From Vibrio sp. 14G-20 (GTDB lineage: Bacteria; Pseudomonadota; Gammaproteobacteria; Enterobacterales; Vibrionaceae), in contig NZ_JAPHPW010000023.1 of assembly GCF_026241515.1 (NCBI RefSeq), positions 19,726 to 83,725 on the forward strand: a stretch of 64,000 bases of DNA, read 5' to 3'. The notes below the pieces were generated by a model. The model was not told the origin of the DNA and searched no databases. It saw nothing but the letters and a program-made list of their open reading frames with translations. The translations under genes were made by a program, and so were the position numbers. Of this stretch, positions 53,469-62,365 are shown piece by piece. Within the stretch, counting starts at the first letter, position 1. Each line of letters opens with the position of its first letter.

Positions 53469-54389
53469 CTAAAAAATAGAACGACCAATTCGCTCTGAAA
53501 GCAACTCGAGAGCCTTAGTACCAGCAAGAGAGTTGCCAGACGGATCAAGCTCTGGAGACCATACCGCGATTGTCATCTCACCCGGAACGATGGCAATAAT
53601 ACCGCCACCCACACCCGACTTACCCGGCATACCCACACGATAAGCAAACTCACCCGCCCCATCGTACAAACCACATGTCGCAAGCAGGGCATTCAACTGC
53701 TTAGTTTGAACTGGCGTGATGATCTCTTTCTTAGTCTGAACCGACACACCTTTGTTCGCCAAATAACTAAAGGTTTTCGCCAAATCCACACACGTCATTT
53801 TAAGTGCACAAGCATGGAAGTAGTTATTCAGTACTGGGATAACATCATTCTCAAAGTTACCAAATGAACGCATCAAATAAGCAATGGCAGCATTACGATC
53901 GCTGTGCATCATTTCTGAAGCCGCTACCACCTTGTCATACACAATATGAGTATCGCCCGATAGCTGACGCACAAACTCTAACAAACGGTGTCTAGGCGCA
54001 GACAAGCGGCTTTGTAGTAGGTCTGCAACGACAATTGCACCCGCATTAATGAACGGGTTACGAGGGATGCCATGTTCCATCTCAAGCTGAATCATAGAGT
54101 TAAAGGCTTGGCCAGAAGGTTCTTTGCCTACGCGTTGCCAAATTTCTTCAGGCTTGTATAACACCATAGCTAACGTCAGGCTCAAGGCTTTAGAGATGGA
54201 TTGCACAGAAAAGGCTTCCTCTGCATCACCCGCTTGAATCACCTCACCTTCGTTTGTGTATACCGCAATCGCCAGTTTCTGGTTCGATACGCGAGCCAAT
54301 GCAGGGATATAATCAGCAACCTTTCCCTGACCAACTAGGGGACGAACTTCGTCTAAAATCTCGGTCAAAATAGCTTGAGTTGGTTTCAT
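53469..54389 (-). CDS. glsA: Glutaminase
   Basis: Serine-dependent glutaminase that hydrolyses glutamine to glutamate and ammonia. The 306 residues contain the beta-lactamase-like S-x-x-K motif in FSVQSISKALSL, with GKEPSGQAFNSM and NPFINAGAIV as further signatures. A role in acid tolerance is known in E. coli for GlsA. It is transcribed alone, convergent with hemW. Confidence 0.95.
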   Translation of the reverse strand: MKPTQAILTEILDEVRPLVGQGKVADYIPALARVSNQKLAIAVYTNEGEVIQAGDAEEAFSVQSISKALSLTLAMVLYKPEEIWQRVGKEPSGQAFNSMIQLEMEHGIPRNPFINAGAIVVADLLQSRLSAPRHRLLEFVRQLSGDTHIVYDKVVAASEMMHSDRNAAIAYLMRSFGNFENDVIPVLNNYFHACALKMTCVDLAKTFSYLANKGVSVQTKKEIITPVQTKQLNALLATCGLYDGAGEFAYRVGMPGKSGVGGGIIAIVPGEMTIAVWSPELDPSGNSLAGTKALELLSERIGRSIF

Positions 54390-54474
54390 GTGTGCTTACT
54401 TCTATATTGTTATTTTTGTAGGGGTCTAACATTACTTTCTGTCGTTAAGCCTTTACTGAAATAAAAGCCTAAGG

Positions 54475-54508
54475 ACAAAAAAGCCAACACTACAATAATG
54501 TTGGCTTT
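54475..54508 (-). terminator. Terminator of trmB
   Basis: AAAGCCAACA / TGTTGGCTTT with an A run on the plus strand (T run on the minus strand). Confidence 0.87.
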
Positions 54509-54574
54509 AATCAATCCCACAAAGTGTAAGGTTTAACCTAAAGCAGGTTTACCTTAACTTGTTGTGCTTGAGAA

Positions 54575-55294
54575 TTACTTAGTACGCTTGTACTTAATAT
54601 CCCAAACACCATGACCTAAACGGTGGCCACGAGCTTCAAACTTAGTCAGTGGACGCTCGTCTGGACGAGGAATATAATCACCATCCTCAGCGATATTCTC
54701 GAAACCTGGAGCTACGTTCATCACTTCAATCATATGTTCTGCGTAGTTTTCCCAGTCTGTTGCCATGTGGAAAATACCAGTATCAAGTTGCAGCTTACCG
54801 CGAACCATCTCTGCAAACTCAGCCTTAACGATACGACGTTTGTGGTGACGAGCTTTATGCCATGGGTCAGGGAAGAACAGTTGCAATGTATGCAGGCTGC
54901 TATCTGGAATCATGTGTTCAAATACTTCTACTGCATCGTGACACATTACACGCAGGTTGTTTACGCCAGCATCGCGAGCTGTACCTAAACACGCACCAAC
55001 ACCTGGGCTGTGAACTTCAATACCTAAGAAGTTTTTCTCAGGCGCATTCTTTGCCATTTCAACCAGTGATGCACCCATACCGAAGCCAATTTCTAGTACA
55101 ACAGGGTTGTCGTTGCCAAACACTTCTTTCCAATTAAGAAGTTCTGGGTTGTAGTCGATACCCATTGTTGGCCAACATTCGTTCATCGCGTTTTCTTGGC
55201 CTTTTGTTAAGCGGCCTTCGCGGCGAACAAAACTACGGATCTTACGAACCAGTTTGCCGTCTTCAGTATATTCGTTAGTGGTCACTTCACTCAT
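54575..55294 (-). CDS. trmB: tRNA (guanine-N7)-methyltransferase
   Basis: SAM-dependent methylase that makes m7G46 in tRNA. The 239 residues contain the motif I stretch LEIGFGMGASLVEMA, then VLFPDPWHKARHHKRR (as LQLFFPDPWHKARHHKRR), and the C-terminal TKFEARGHRLGHGV. The ATG at 55294 is preferred to the GTG 18 bases earlier. It is divergent from mutY, as in E. coli. Confidence 0.96.
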   Translation of the reverse strand: MSEVTTNEYTEDGKLVRKIRSFVRREGRLTKGQENAMNECWPTMGIDYNPELLNWKEVFGNDNPVVLEIGFGMGASLVEMAKNAPEKNFLGIEVHSPGVGACLGTARDAGVNNLRVMCHDAVEVFEHMIPDSSLHTLQLFFPDPWHKARHHKRRIVKAEFAEMVRGKLQLDTGIFHMATDWENYAEHMIEVMNVAPGFENIAEDGDYIPRPDERPLTKFEARGHRLGHGVWDIKYKRTK

Positions 55295-55459
55295 TGATTT
55301 TTGCCTGCACATTGATTAATCAAAGCGGGGATTATCCAAAGAATTGCCTCCGGTGCAAGTCTTTCCGTGGATAAATTCCCACACAATTTGTCTGTTTTAC
55401 ATCCAACCGTAAGTGTGGTGCAATTTCACTCCTAATAATAGCAAAGCATAGAGCATGTC

Positions 55460-56521
55460 GTGACTCCTTTCGCAACCGCCATATTAAAGTGGTATGACGC
55501 CTTTGGGCGTAAAGAATTACCTTGGCAACAAAACAAAACCGCCTACACCGTTTGGCTATCTGAAATCATGCTTCAACAGACTCAAGTCGCCACGGTGATT
55601 CCATACTACCAACGCTTCTTAGAACGCTTTCCAACGGTTATTGACCTAGCGAACGCTGAACAAGATGAGGTGCTGCACTTATGGACAGGGCTTGGCTATT
55701 ACGCGCGAGCTCGTAACTTGCACAAGGCTGCCAAGATTGTTGCCGAACAATACGGTGGTGAGTTTCCGCTCTCTATTGAAGAGATGAACGCGCTACCGGG
55801 AATTGGTCGCTCTACTGCAGCTGCAGTGCTGTCTTCCGTTCACAAGCTTCCTCATGCAATTCTTGATGGCAATGTGAAGCGAACCCTTGCAAGAAGCTTT
55901 GCCGTTGAAGGTTGGCCGGGACAAAAGAAGGTAGAAAACCAACTTTGGGAGCATGCAGAAGCTCATACTCCGAAGAAAGATGTCGATAAGTACAATCAAG
56001 CGATGATGGACATGGGCGCCATGGTTTGTACTCGGAGCAAGCCTAAATGTACTCTGTGCCCGATTGAAACCATGTGTGAAGCCAAGAAGCTTGATAGACA
56101 ACTCGACTTCCCAGGCAAGAAACCTAAGAAAGAAAAACCGGTAAAAGAAACATGGTTTGTGATTCTTTATCACGACAATCAAGTGTGGCTTGAACAGCGT
56201 CCTCAGTCTGGTATCTGGGGAGGCTTATTCTGTTTCCCTCAAAATGAAAACGCGGAGATCGAACATCAGTTAGATCTTCGTTCGATCAAAGACACTGAAA
56301 CCGAATCAATCAAGACCATGATTGCGTTTAGGCACACTTTCAGCCACTACCACTTAGATATCACACCAGTATTAGTAAAATTAGATAAACAACCAGATTT
56401 GATAATGGAAGGGACCAAAGGTCTCTGGTATAACTTATCAAAACCGGAAGAAATTGGCCTAGCCGCTCCTGTGAAGCAGCTTATTGAGAGCCTACCCTTT
56501 GAACTGAACGACGACGTTTGA
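55460..56521 (+). CDS. mutY: Adenine DNA glycosylase MutY
   Basis: Base-excision glycosylase that removes adenine opposite 8-oxoguanine. The 353 residues start at GTG (55460); the only nearby ATG runs straight into a stop. It has the HhH-GPD domain with E35 and D136, [4Fe-4S] cysteines C190, C197, C200 and C206 (C-x6-C-x2-C-x5-C), and a NUDIX-like C-terminal domain that reads 8-oxoG. It starts the mutY-yggX-mltC group. Confidence 0.97.
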   Translation: MTPFATAILKWYDAFGRKELPWQQNKTAYTVWLSEIMLQQTQVATVIPYYQRFLERFPTVIDLANAEQDEVLHLWTGLGYYARARNLHKAAKIVAEQYGGEFPLSIEEMNALPGIGRSTAAAVLSSVHKLPHAILDGNVKRTLARSFAVEGWPGQKKVENQLWEHAEAHTPKKDVDKYNQAMMDMGAMVCTRSKPKCTLCPIETMCEAKKLDRQLDFPGKKPKKEKPVKETWFVILYHDNQVWLEQRPQSGIWGGLFCFPQNENAEIEHQLDLRSIKDTETESIKTMIAFRHTFSHYHLDITPVLVKLDKQPDLIMEGTKGLWYNLSKPEEIGLAAPVKQLIESLPFELNDDV

Positions 56522-56549
56522 ATCAACGAACGCGATAAGAGGAACCACT

Positions 56550-56822
56550 ATGAGCCGCACTGTATTTTGTGCTCGCCTCCAGAAAGACGCTGAAGGCTTA
56601 GATTTTCAACTTTACCCAGGTGACTTAGGTAAGCGTATCTTTGACAACATCTCTAAAGAAGCTTGGGGACAATGGCAAAGCAAGCAAACAATGCTAATCA
56701 ATGAAAAGAAGCTAAATATGATGGATCCTGAGCATCGTAAACTTCTTGAAACTGAGATGGTTAACTTCCTTTTCGAAGGTAAAGATGTCGTAATTGATGG
56801 CTATACTCCACCAAGCGAATAA
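56550..56822 (+). CDS. yggX: Fe(2+)-trafficking / oxidative protection protein YggX
   Basis: A 90-residue protein that protects Fe-S clusters from oxidative damage. The family motif is the N-terminal MSRTVFCARLQKDAEGLDF with its conserved cysteine C7. GAGGAA precedes the ATG. It lies 28 bases after mutY and 69 before mltC, the E. coli order. A functional link with MutY (Fe-S cluster) is plausible. Confidence 0.95.
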   Translation: MSRTVFCARLQKDAEGLDFQLYPGDLGKRIFDNISKEAWGQWQSKQTMLINEKKLNMMDPEHRKLLETEMVNFLFEGKDVVIDGYTPPSE

Positions 56823-56891
56823 GACATTTATTTAAGCAAATTTTAATGACATCATGGTTAACGCTGCGATGTCATTTTTGTATGAGGAACT

Positions 56892-58025
56892 ATGAAAAAG
56901 CTAAGTTACTTCCTAACAGCCATGTTATTAACAGGCTGCAGCCGTGAATTTGTCGAAAGCATTTATGATGTGAATTACGAACCGACTAACCGATTTGTAA
57001 GCAACTTGGCAGAGCTACCTGGTCAGTTTGAAAAAGACACCGGTGCACTGGATGCTTTGATTAATAGCTTTTCTGGCAATATCCAAAAGCGCTGGGGCAG
57101 CAGTGAAGTAAAAATGGCAGGTAAGAGTAACTATGTGAAATACATAGATAATTACTTGAGTCGTTCAGAAGTAAACTTTAGCGAGGGCTTAATCACAGTA
57201 GAAACCGTGTCCTCGACTGAGCCTAAAAAACACCTCAAAAACGCGATAATGACGACGCTTTTGACGCCAGATGATCCGGCGCATGTCGACCTATTCTCTT
57301 CAAAAAGCATCAAGTTAGAAGGTAAACCTTTCCTCTACAATCAGGTCGTCGACCAAGAGAAAAAGCCTATTCAATGGACATGGCGCGCTAACCAATTCGC
57401 GGATTACCTGATCGCTAATAACCTCAAAACCAAAGAAGTCGATTTTAAAAAAGCCTACTACGTTGAAATCCCAATGGTGGCCGATCACGCGAGTCAGCGT
57501 AGTTATCAATATGCCGATATAGTCCGCAGAGCGTCTCAGCGTTATGACATTCCTGAAGACTTGATTTACGCGATAATAAAAACAGAAAGTAGTTTTAACC
57601 CATATGCGGTGAGTTGGGCGAATGCATATGGTCTTATGCAAGTCGTGCCAAAAACGGCAGGTCGAGACGTATTTAAACTGGTAAAGAACAAGCCAGGGGA
57701 GCCGACTCCTGAGTATTTATTCAATCCAGAAAACAACATTGATGCTGGCACGGCGTACTTTTACATCCTTAAAAATCGCTATTTGAAAGACGTGCAACAC
57801 CCAACAACGCTTGAGTACAGCATGATTTCTGCATACAACGGCGGTACTGGTGGCGTACTCAATACGTTCAGTAAGGACAGAAAACGAGCAATGCGAGACC
57901 TAAACTCGCTCCAACCTAGCCAAGCGTACTGGGCACTTACCAAGAAGCACCCAAATAAAGAGTCGCGCCGATACCTAGAAAAAGTAACAAAATTCAAGAA
58001 AGATTTTAACCAAGGTAAAACGTAA
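56892..58025 (+). CDS. mltC: Membrane-bound lytic transglycosylase C
   Basis: Outer-membrane lipoprotein that cleaves peptidoglycan glycan strands, releasing anhydromuropeptides. The 377 residues carry a lipobox LLTGC (C16), an N-terminal MltC domain, and a C-terminal SLT domain with the catalytic glutamate in IIKTESSFNPYAVSWANAYGLMQVVP and the AYNGGTGG motif. Last gene of the mutY group, it directly precedes the tRNA array. Confidence 0.95.
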   Translation: MKKLSYFLTAMLLTGCSREFVESIYDVNYEPTNRFVSNLAELPGQFEKDTGALDALINSFSGNIQKRWGSSEVKMAGKSNYVKYIDNYLSRSEVNFSEGLITVETVSSTEPKKHLKNAIMTTLLTPDDPAHVDLFSSKSIKLEGKPFLYNQVVDQEKKPIQWTWRANQFADYLIANNLKTKEVDFKKAYYVEIPMVADHASQRSYQYADIVRRASQRYDIPEDLIYAIIKTESSFNPYAVSWANAYGLMQVVPKTAGRDVFKLVKNKPGEPTPEYLFNPENNIDAGTAYFYILKNRYLKDVQHPTTLEYSMISAYNGGTGGVLNTFSKDRKRAMRDLNSLQPSQAYWALTKKHPNKESRRYLEKVTKFKKDFNQGKT

Positions 58026-58088
58026 GCCTCACTTTTGAATAAAAAAACAACTAACGAACGTTTTTTTTAATTATTTTCAAAAAAGGTG

Positions 58089-58117
58089 TTGACGGTTATG
58101 CAGAAAATCCGTTTAAT
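58089..58117 (+). promoter_or_regulatory. Promoter of the first tRNA array
   Basis: TTGACG (58089-58094) and TTTAAT (58112-58117) are 17 bases apart, and the following AGCGCTCC is a GC-rich discriminator of the stringently controlled type. It lies 12 bases before the first tRNA. Confidence 0.75.
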
Positions 58118-58128
58118 AGCGCTCCGTT

Positions 58129-58204
58129 GCCCGGATAGCTCAGTCGGTAGAGCAGAGGATTGAAAATCCTCGTGTCGGTGGTTCGATTCCGCCTCCGGGC
58201 ACCA
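58129..58204 (+). tRNA. tRNA-Phe (GAA), form 1
   Basis: 76 bases with CCA encoded. Acceptor stem GCCCGGA / TCCGGGC; anticodon GAA at 58162-58164. First gene of the array. An identical copy is at 61123. Confidence 0.97.
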
Positions 58205-58278
58205 CAATTTGATTTGTTGGTGTCAACACTCTTTAACAGGGAGTAGCAACACGGACAAAAGCATAAAGAATTTAGTGT

Positions 58279-58354
<76 letters not shown>

Positions 58355-58361
58355 TTCTTTT

Positions 58362-58437
58362 GCCTCGATAGCTCAGTCGGTAGAGCAGCGGATTGAAAAT
58401 CCGCGTGTCGGTGGTTCGATTCCGCCTCGAGGCACCA
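58362..58437 (+). tRNA. tRNA-Phe (GAA), form 2
   Basis: 76 bases with CCA. Acceptor GCCTCGA / TCGAGGC and anticodon stem GCGGA / TCCGC differ from form 1, but D and T arms are the same. Anticodon GAA at 58395-58397. Confidence 0.95.
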
Positions 58438-58462
58438 TTATTTGGTACTTAACAAATAATGG
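58435..58462 (+). other. Hairpin overlapping the CCA end of tRNA-Phe
   Basis: CCATTATTTG / CAAATAATGG, a perfect 10-base-pair stem whose 5' arm begins with the CCA of the tRNA-Phe gene. A copy is at 58793-58820. A second small hairpin GGTC / GACC follows. These may direct 3' processing of the precursor. Confidence 0.6.
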
Positions 58463-58493
58463 TCTTAATAGACCAGATGTTGAGACAAGTAAT

Positions 58494-58569
58494 TCCCCCT
58501 TAGTTCAGTTGGTAGAACGGCGGACTGTTAATCCGTATGTCGCAGGTTCGAGTCCCGCAGGGGGAGCCA
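58494..58569 (+). tRNA. tRNA-Asn (GTT), form 1
   Basis: 76 bases with CCA. Acceptor TCCCCCT / AGGGGGA; T arm GCAGG TTCGAGT CCCGC; anticodon GTT at 58527-58529. The only copy of this form in the window. Confidence 0.97.
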
Positions 58570-58636
58570 TTTTAAAGGGCTTCATTTTAATGAGGTTCTA
58601 ACGAAGAGTTTACTCTTCAAGCAAAGAATTTAGTGT

Positions 58637-58712
<76 letters not shown>

Positions 58713-58719
58713 TTCTTTT

Positions 58720-58795
58720 GCCTCGATAGCTCAGTCGGTAGAGCAGCGGATTGAAAATCCGCGTGTCGGTGGTTCGATTCCGCCTCGAGGCACCA
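58720..58795 (+). tRNA. tRNA-Phe (GAA), form 2
   Basis: Identical to the copy at 58362, including the flanking hairpin that covers the CCA end. Confidence 0.95.
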
Positions 58796-58851
58796 TTATT
58801 TGATACTTAACAAATAATGGTCTTAATAGACCTGATGTTGAGACAAGTAAT

Positions 58852-58927
58852 TCCCCTTTAGTTCAGTTGGTAGAACGGCGGACTGTTAATCCGTATGTCG
58901 CAAGTTCAAGTCTTGCAAGGGGAGCCA
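58852..58927 (+). tRNA. tRNA-Asn (GTT), form 2
   Basis: 76 bases with CCA. Acceptor TCCCCTT / AAGGGGA and T arm GCAAG TTCAAGT CTTGC differ from form 1 by compensated changes. Anticodon GTT at 58885-58887. Confidence 0.96.
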
Positions 58928-58935
58928 CATTCAAG

Positions 58936-58965
58936 AAAGCCAAGTCGAAAGACTTGGCTTTTTTT
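58936..58965 (+). terminator. Terminator of the first tRNA array
   Basis: AAAGCCAAGTC / GACTTGGCTTT with a GAAA tetraloop is followed by a T run. Confidence 0.9.
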
Positions 58966-59261
58966 CGTTTGAACGAAAGCTAAATCTATTCGATCACAGC
59001 ATCTAACCTTAATAATCACTATAAAGCCCCTCTTCCCACGAACTCGCGCCTCAAACTCCGTAAATTCACCAAACCAACACTTTTCAAACTCCTTCATAGT
59101 CACACGAAAATAAACAAGCTTTCGTTCTGTTACTTTTTTTTCTTCGTAAATTTAATCTTCATCATGTTTTGATATCTTTCTGATATCTGCCCTACACGAC
59201 TTAGATTAAGATTCGATGAAATATACCTAATACTTATTATTGAATCGCTGCGCGGGGAAAT
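58966..59261 (+). other. Intergenic region upstream of the chemoreceptor gene
   Basis: 296 bases with no convincing gene. It contains a direct repeat TGATATCTTTCTGATATCT near 59170-59188. The promoter of the chemoreceptor must be here; I do not see a clear sigma-28 or sigma-54 site. Confidence 0.5.
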
Positions 59262-60887
59262 ATGAAATTAAAAACGCAAGCTTACTTATTATCGGGCATC
59301 ATCTTGATCGCTCTGCTAGCGCTGACTGCTACTGGTTTATGGACCTTGAGAGTCGCTAGCAACATGGACAACAAAGCTCGCGTTACAGAGCTATTTAAGA
59401 GTGCATATAGCATTCTTACTGAAGTCGAGAAAATGGCTATTGATGGCACTCTAGAAGAGCAACAAGCGAAACAACTTGCTACTCGCCTACTGCGTAACAA
59501 CATCTATAAAGACAATGAATACGTTTACGTTGCAGATGAAAACATGACGTTTGTCGCGACACCACTAGATCCACAACTGCATGGAACCAGCTTCAATGAC
59601 TTTAAAGACGGTGACGGCAATAGCGTAGGCCAGCTTATACAAAGAGTACTTGGTAATCGTACTGGGCAGATCGTTGAATACACCTGGACGCAAAAGCTGC
59701 CAGACGGAACCATCGAAGAAAAGCTGTCTATTGCAGAAAAGACTCCGCATTGGGGTTGGGTTGTGGGCACTGGTATTGGCTTCAACGAAGTTAACGCTCG
59801 TTTCTGGTCTACCGCTCAATGGCAGCTATTCCTTTGCGTCGTGATTGCTGGCCTTATCCTATCGAGCTTAATCGTATCCATTAAACGCATGCTAGCGCTT
59901 CTTGGTGGCGAGCCTAAAGATGTAAGAGAAGCGGTACAAGCCGTCGCAGAAGGTCGTATTCAAACCTCTTTCGAAACTCAAGCGGTAAATGGCAGTATCT
60001 ATCACGCTGTGCAGCAAATGAGTAAGTCGTTAGCTGAGCTAGTATCAAACCTAAATGCTTCTATGTTGGCATTAAGAGGCGAATTACAGCGCGTAGAAGA
60101 TCGTGCCGGTTCTATCGCCCAACTAACTGAAACTCAGCAGCAATCAACTGAGATGATCGCAACAGCAATGACCGAGATGGCTTCTTCAGCTAACAATGTT
60201 GCTGACTCCGCGGGCGATACAGCGCGTAATACTGATGAAGCAGACAAACAGAGCCAGCATACCCAACGTCTAATTCACAACACAGTCGACAACATTCAAG
60301 GGCTAGCAGGCCAACTAGGCACAGCAAGTGAAGCTGTCGCTAACCTAGATAACGATGTAAACAACATTGTGAAAGTACTCGACGTTATCGGTGACATTGC
60401 AGAACAGACTAACCTATTGGCACTGAATGCAGCTATTGAGGCCGCACGAGCTGGCGAACAAGGTCGTGGGTTTGCAGTGGTAGCTGACGAAGTTCGTAAC
60501 CTTGCAGGTAGAACGCAATCAAGCACCAAAGAAATCCAATTGATGATTAATAACCTTCAAGAAGGCTCTCGTAACGCTATTCAAACCATGGAAGTGTGTG
60601 CAGCAACCAGTGAGAGCACCGTAACCGAGTCTCAAAATGCCTCTGAAGCGCTACAACAAATTGTTATCGCTCTGGAGTCTATTTCCTCGATGAGTCATCA
60701 AATCGCGACAGCAGCGGCTGAGCAGACTCAGGTAAGCGATGACATTTCAAAGCGCATCAACATGATCGAAGAAAGTGGCAACCAACTGAGTAATGTCGTG
60801 ACAGAAAGTCACAACAGCACCCAAACCCTCGCCTCTCTTTCTAACGAATTAGAAGCTTGGGTTAATAGGTTTGAAGTGAAACACTAA
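59262..60887 (+). CDS. Methyl-accepting chemotaxis protein (single Cache sensor)
   Basis: A 541-residue transmembrane chemoreceptor. The N-terminal membrane helix is about 8-28; a periplasmic single-Cache domain spans about 35-180 (NNIYKDNEYVYVADENMTFVATP and HWGWVVGTGIG); a second helix is about 185-205. HAMP and a long coiled-coil signalling domain follow, with the hairpin tip EQTNLLALNAAIEAARAGEQGRGFAVVADEVRNLA. The ligand cannot be read from sequence. It is alone between two tRNA arrays whose leading genes are identical. Confidence 0.93.
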   Translation: MKLKTQAYLLSGIILIALLALTATGLWTLRVASNMDNKARVTELFKSAYSILTEVEKMAIDGTLEEQQAKQLATRLLRNNIYKDNEYVYVADENMTFVATPLDPQLHGTSFNDFKDGDGNSVGQLIQRVLGNRTGQIVEYTWTQKLPDGTIEEKLSIAEKTPHWGWVVGTGIGFNEVNARFWSTAQWQLFLCVVIAGLILSSLIVSIKRMLALLGGEPKDVREAVQAVAEGRIQTSFETQAVNGSIYHAVQQMSKSLAELVSNLNASMLALRGELQRVEDRAGSIAQLTETQQQSTEMIATAMTEMASSANNVADSAGDTARNTDEADKQSQHTQRLIHNTVDNIQGLAGQLGTASEAVANLDNDVNNIVKVLDVIGDIAEQTNLLALNAAIEAARAGEQGRGFAVVADEVRNLAGRTQSSTKEIQLMINNLQEGSRNAIQTMEVCAATSESTVTESQNASEALQQIVIALESISSMSHQIATAAAEQTQVSDDISKRINMIEESGNQLSNVVTESHNSTQTLASLSNELEAWVNRFEVKH

Positions 60888-60908
60888 ACTCTCGATAAAA
60901 TTCTTAAG

Positions 60909-60941
60909 AAAAAAAGCACGTTTTCATACGTGCTTTTTTTA
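60909..60941 (+). terminator. Terminator of the chemoreceptor gene
   Basis: AAAAAGCACGT / ACGTGCTTTTT with a TTTCAT loop and a T run. Confidence 0.88.
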
Positions 60942-61083
60942 TTTCGGCACCCATTCAGTGTAGTTAACCTAAGTTTTTCTATCTTTTAAGGCATGCTAGA
61001 CCTAGGTTTTTCGTGCCAAATGAACAAAAACACCCCACTAAGTATAGAAAAACATCAAACAATACTTTTTTTGCAATTTAATG

Positions 61084-61112
61084 TTGACCCAGAACGCGAA
61101 AACACGTTTAAT
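61084..61112 (+). promoter_or_regulatory. Promoter of the second tRNA array
   Basis: TTGACC (61084-61089) and TTTAAT (61107-61112) are 17 bases apart. The discriminator ACACCTCG is less GC-rich than that of the first array. It lies 10 bases before the tRNA. Confidence 0.72.
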
Positions 61113-61122
61113 ACACCTCGTC

Positions 61123-61198
61123 GCCCGGATAGCTCAGTCGGTAGAGCAGAGGATTGAAAATCCTCGTGTCGGTGGTTCGATTCCGCCTCCGGGCACCA
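61123..61198 (+). tRNA. tRNA-Phe (GAA), form 1
   Basis: Identical to the gene at 58129. The following spacer also matches for about 20 bases with one base missing. Confidence 0.97.
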
Positions 61199-61254
61199 CA
61201 ATTTATTTGTTGGTGTCTTAGACAACAACAGTAAAGCACAAAGAAATATTATGT

Positions 61255-61330
<76 letters not shown>

Positions 61331-61354
61331 TTTCTTTAAAGCTTTAAGAATAAT

Positions 61355-61430
61355 TCCCCTTTAGTTCAGTTGGTAGAACGGCGGACTGTTAATCCGTATG
61401 TCGCAAGTTCAAGTCTTGCAAGGGGAGCCA
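61355..61430 (+). tRNA. tRNA-Asn (GTT), form 2
   Basis: Same as the gene at 58852 (acceptor TCCCCTT / AAGGGGA, T arm with TTCAAGT). Confidence 0.96.
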
Positions 61431-61466
61431 AATTAATCATCAAGCATAAGCTTTTTGATTCATGAT

Positions 61467-61542
<76 letters not shown>

Positions 61543-61571
61543 TTCTCTTGATTAGAGACTAAACAATCAAT

Positions 61572-61647
61572 TCCCCTTTAGTTCAGTTGGTAGAACGGCG
61601 GACTGTTAATCCGTATGTCGCAAGTTCAAGTCTTGCAAGGGGAGCCA
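61572..61647 (+). tRNA. tRNA-Asn (GTT), form 2
   Basis: Same as 61355; together Thr-Asn is tandemly duplicated in this array. Confidence 0.96.
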
Positions 61648-61654
61648 ATTAAAG

Positions 61655-61682
61655 AAAGCCGCATCACTGATGCGGCTTTTTT
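61655..61682 (+). terminator. Terminator of the second tRNA array
   Basis: AAAGCCGCATC / GATGCGGCTTT followed by a T run. Confidence 0.88.
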
Positions 61683-61969
61683 GCATCTGAAGATCTAAAC
61701 TTTTTCATAACTCCCCTTCCTCTTTCTAATACCTCATTCAATCCAGAAACCAACCGTTTTAAACACCCTTCAAAGCTAATCAAACTGTACTCTTTAATTC
61801 AGTTTTAACTCCCGTAACAACAGGCGATCCATTTCTACAAAGAGTCAGTCATAACGGACTTGTTAGTTGCGTTACTGTTGATTGGTTCTATAGGAATAAA
61901 CAAGCTTTAGATCGAATCAAATAGGCTCTAGAAAGCCCTGTAGCCTGTTCAAATTAAAATGACATCACG
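61683..61969. other. Gap between the second tRNA array and the DUF2391-like gene
   Basis: 287 AT-rich bases. I see nothing that is distinct in it. Confidence 0.5.
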
Positions 61970-62365
61970 TTACTCTTTATCAAAACTATCCACTACAATC
62001 GCTCCCATAGATGCAGGCATGGAAATTACAATCACCCTTTTGATCGATACAATTGGATCGCTTAGTAAAGGCAGCTTGTCCAAACAAGTCAGTACCAGCG
62101 CAACAACCAACGCTGTCATCACGTAAGCAATAACGATTCGAAAAATAAAGACCGGTAGGCGAGCAACAATATCTTTCTGAAAGACGCTCTCATAGGTATA
62201 AAAGCCCAGGAACACCGCAGACAGTAAGAACAGTAATAATAAGTTAGCTATGGGTAAGGTCTCCCCTAGTTTCCAGGCCTCTTCAGAAAAAGAAATCGGC
62301 ACGGCCAAAGCAAAAGATCCAACAAAGATTTGGCTAGCATCTTCAAAGTTAAAACTTAATTTCAT
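61970..62365 (-). CDS. Small integral membrane protein, DUF2391-like
   Basis: 131 residues with four hydrophobic segments, about 12-26, 38-54, 71-92 and 107-125. The NFEDASQIFVGSFALAVPISFSEEAW segment near the N-terminus resembles DUF2391 (putative integral membrane protein) proteins. The gene is isolated: a tRNA array on one side and an apparently gene-free region on the other, so it may be an accessory insertion. Function unknown. Confidence 0.6.
   Translation of the reverse strand: MKLSFNFEDASQIFVGSFALAVPISFSEEAWKLGETLPIANLLLLFLLSAVFLGFYTYESVFQKDIVARLPVFIFRIVIAYVMTALVVALVLTCLDKLPLLSDPIVSIKRVIVISMPASMGAIVVDSFDKE

Noticed and set aside
55793..56182. 129-residue minus-strand ORF in mutY
   Set aside because: It is antisense to conserved MutY domains and lacks any start signal or family resemblance.
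58906..59103. 65-residue minus-strand ORF behind the first tRNA array
   Set aside because: It overlaps the end of tRNA-Asn and the terminator and has no ribosome site or recognisable domain.
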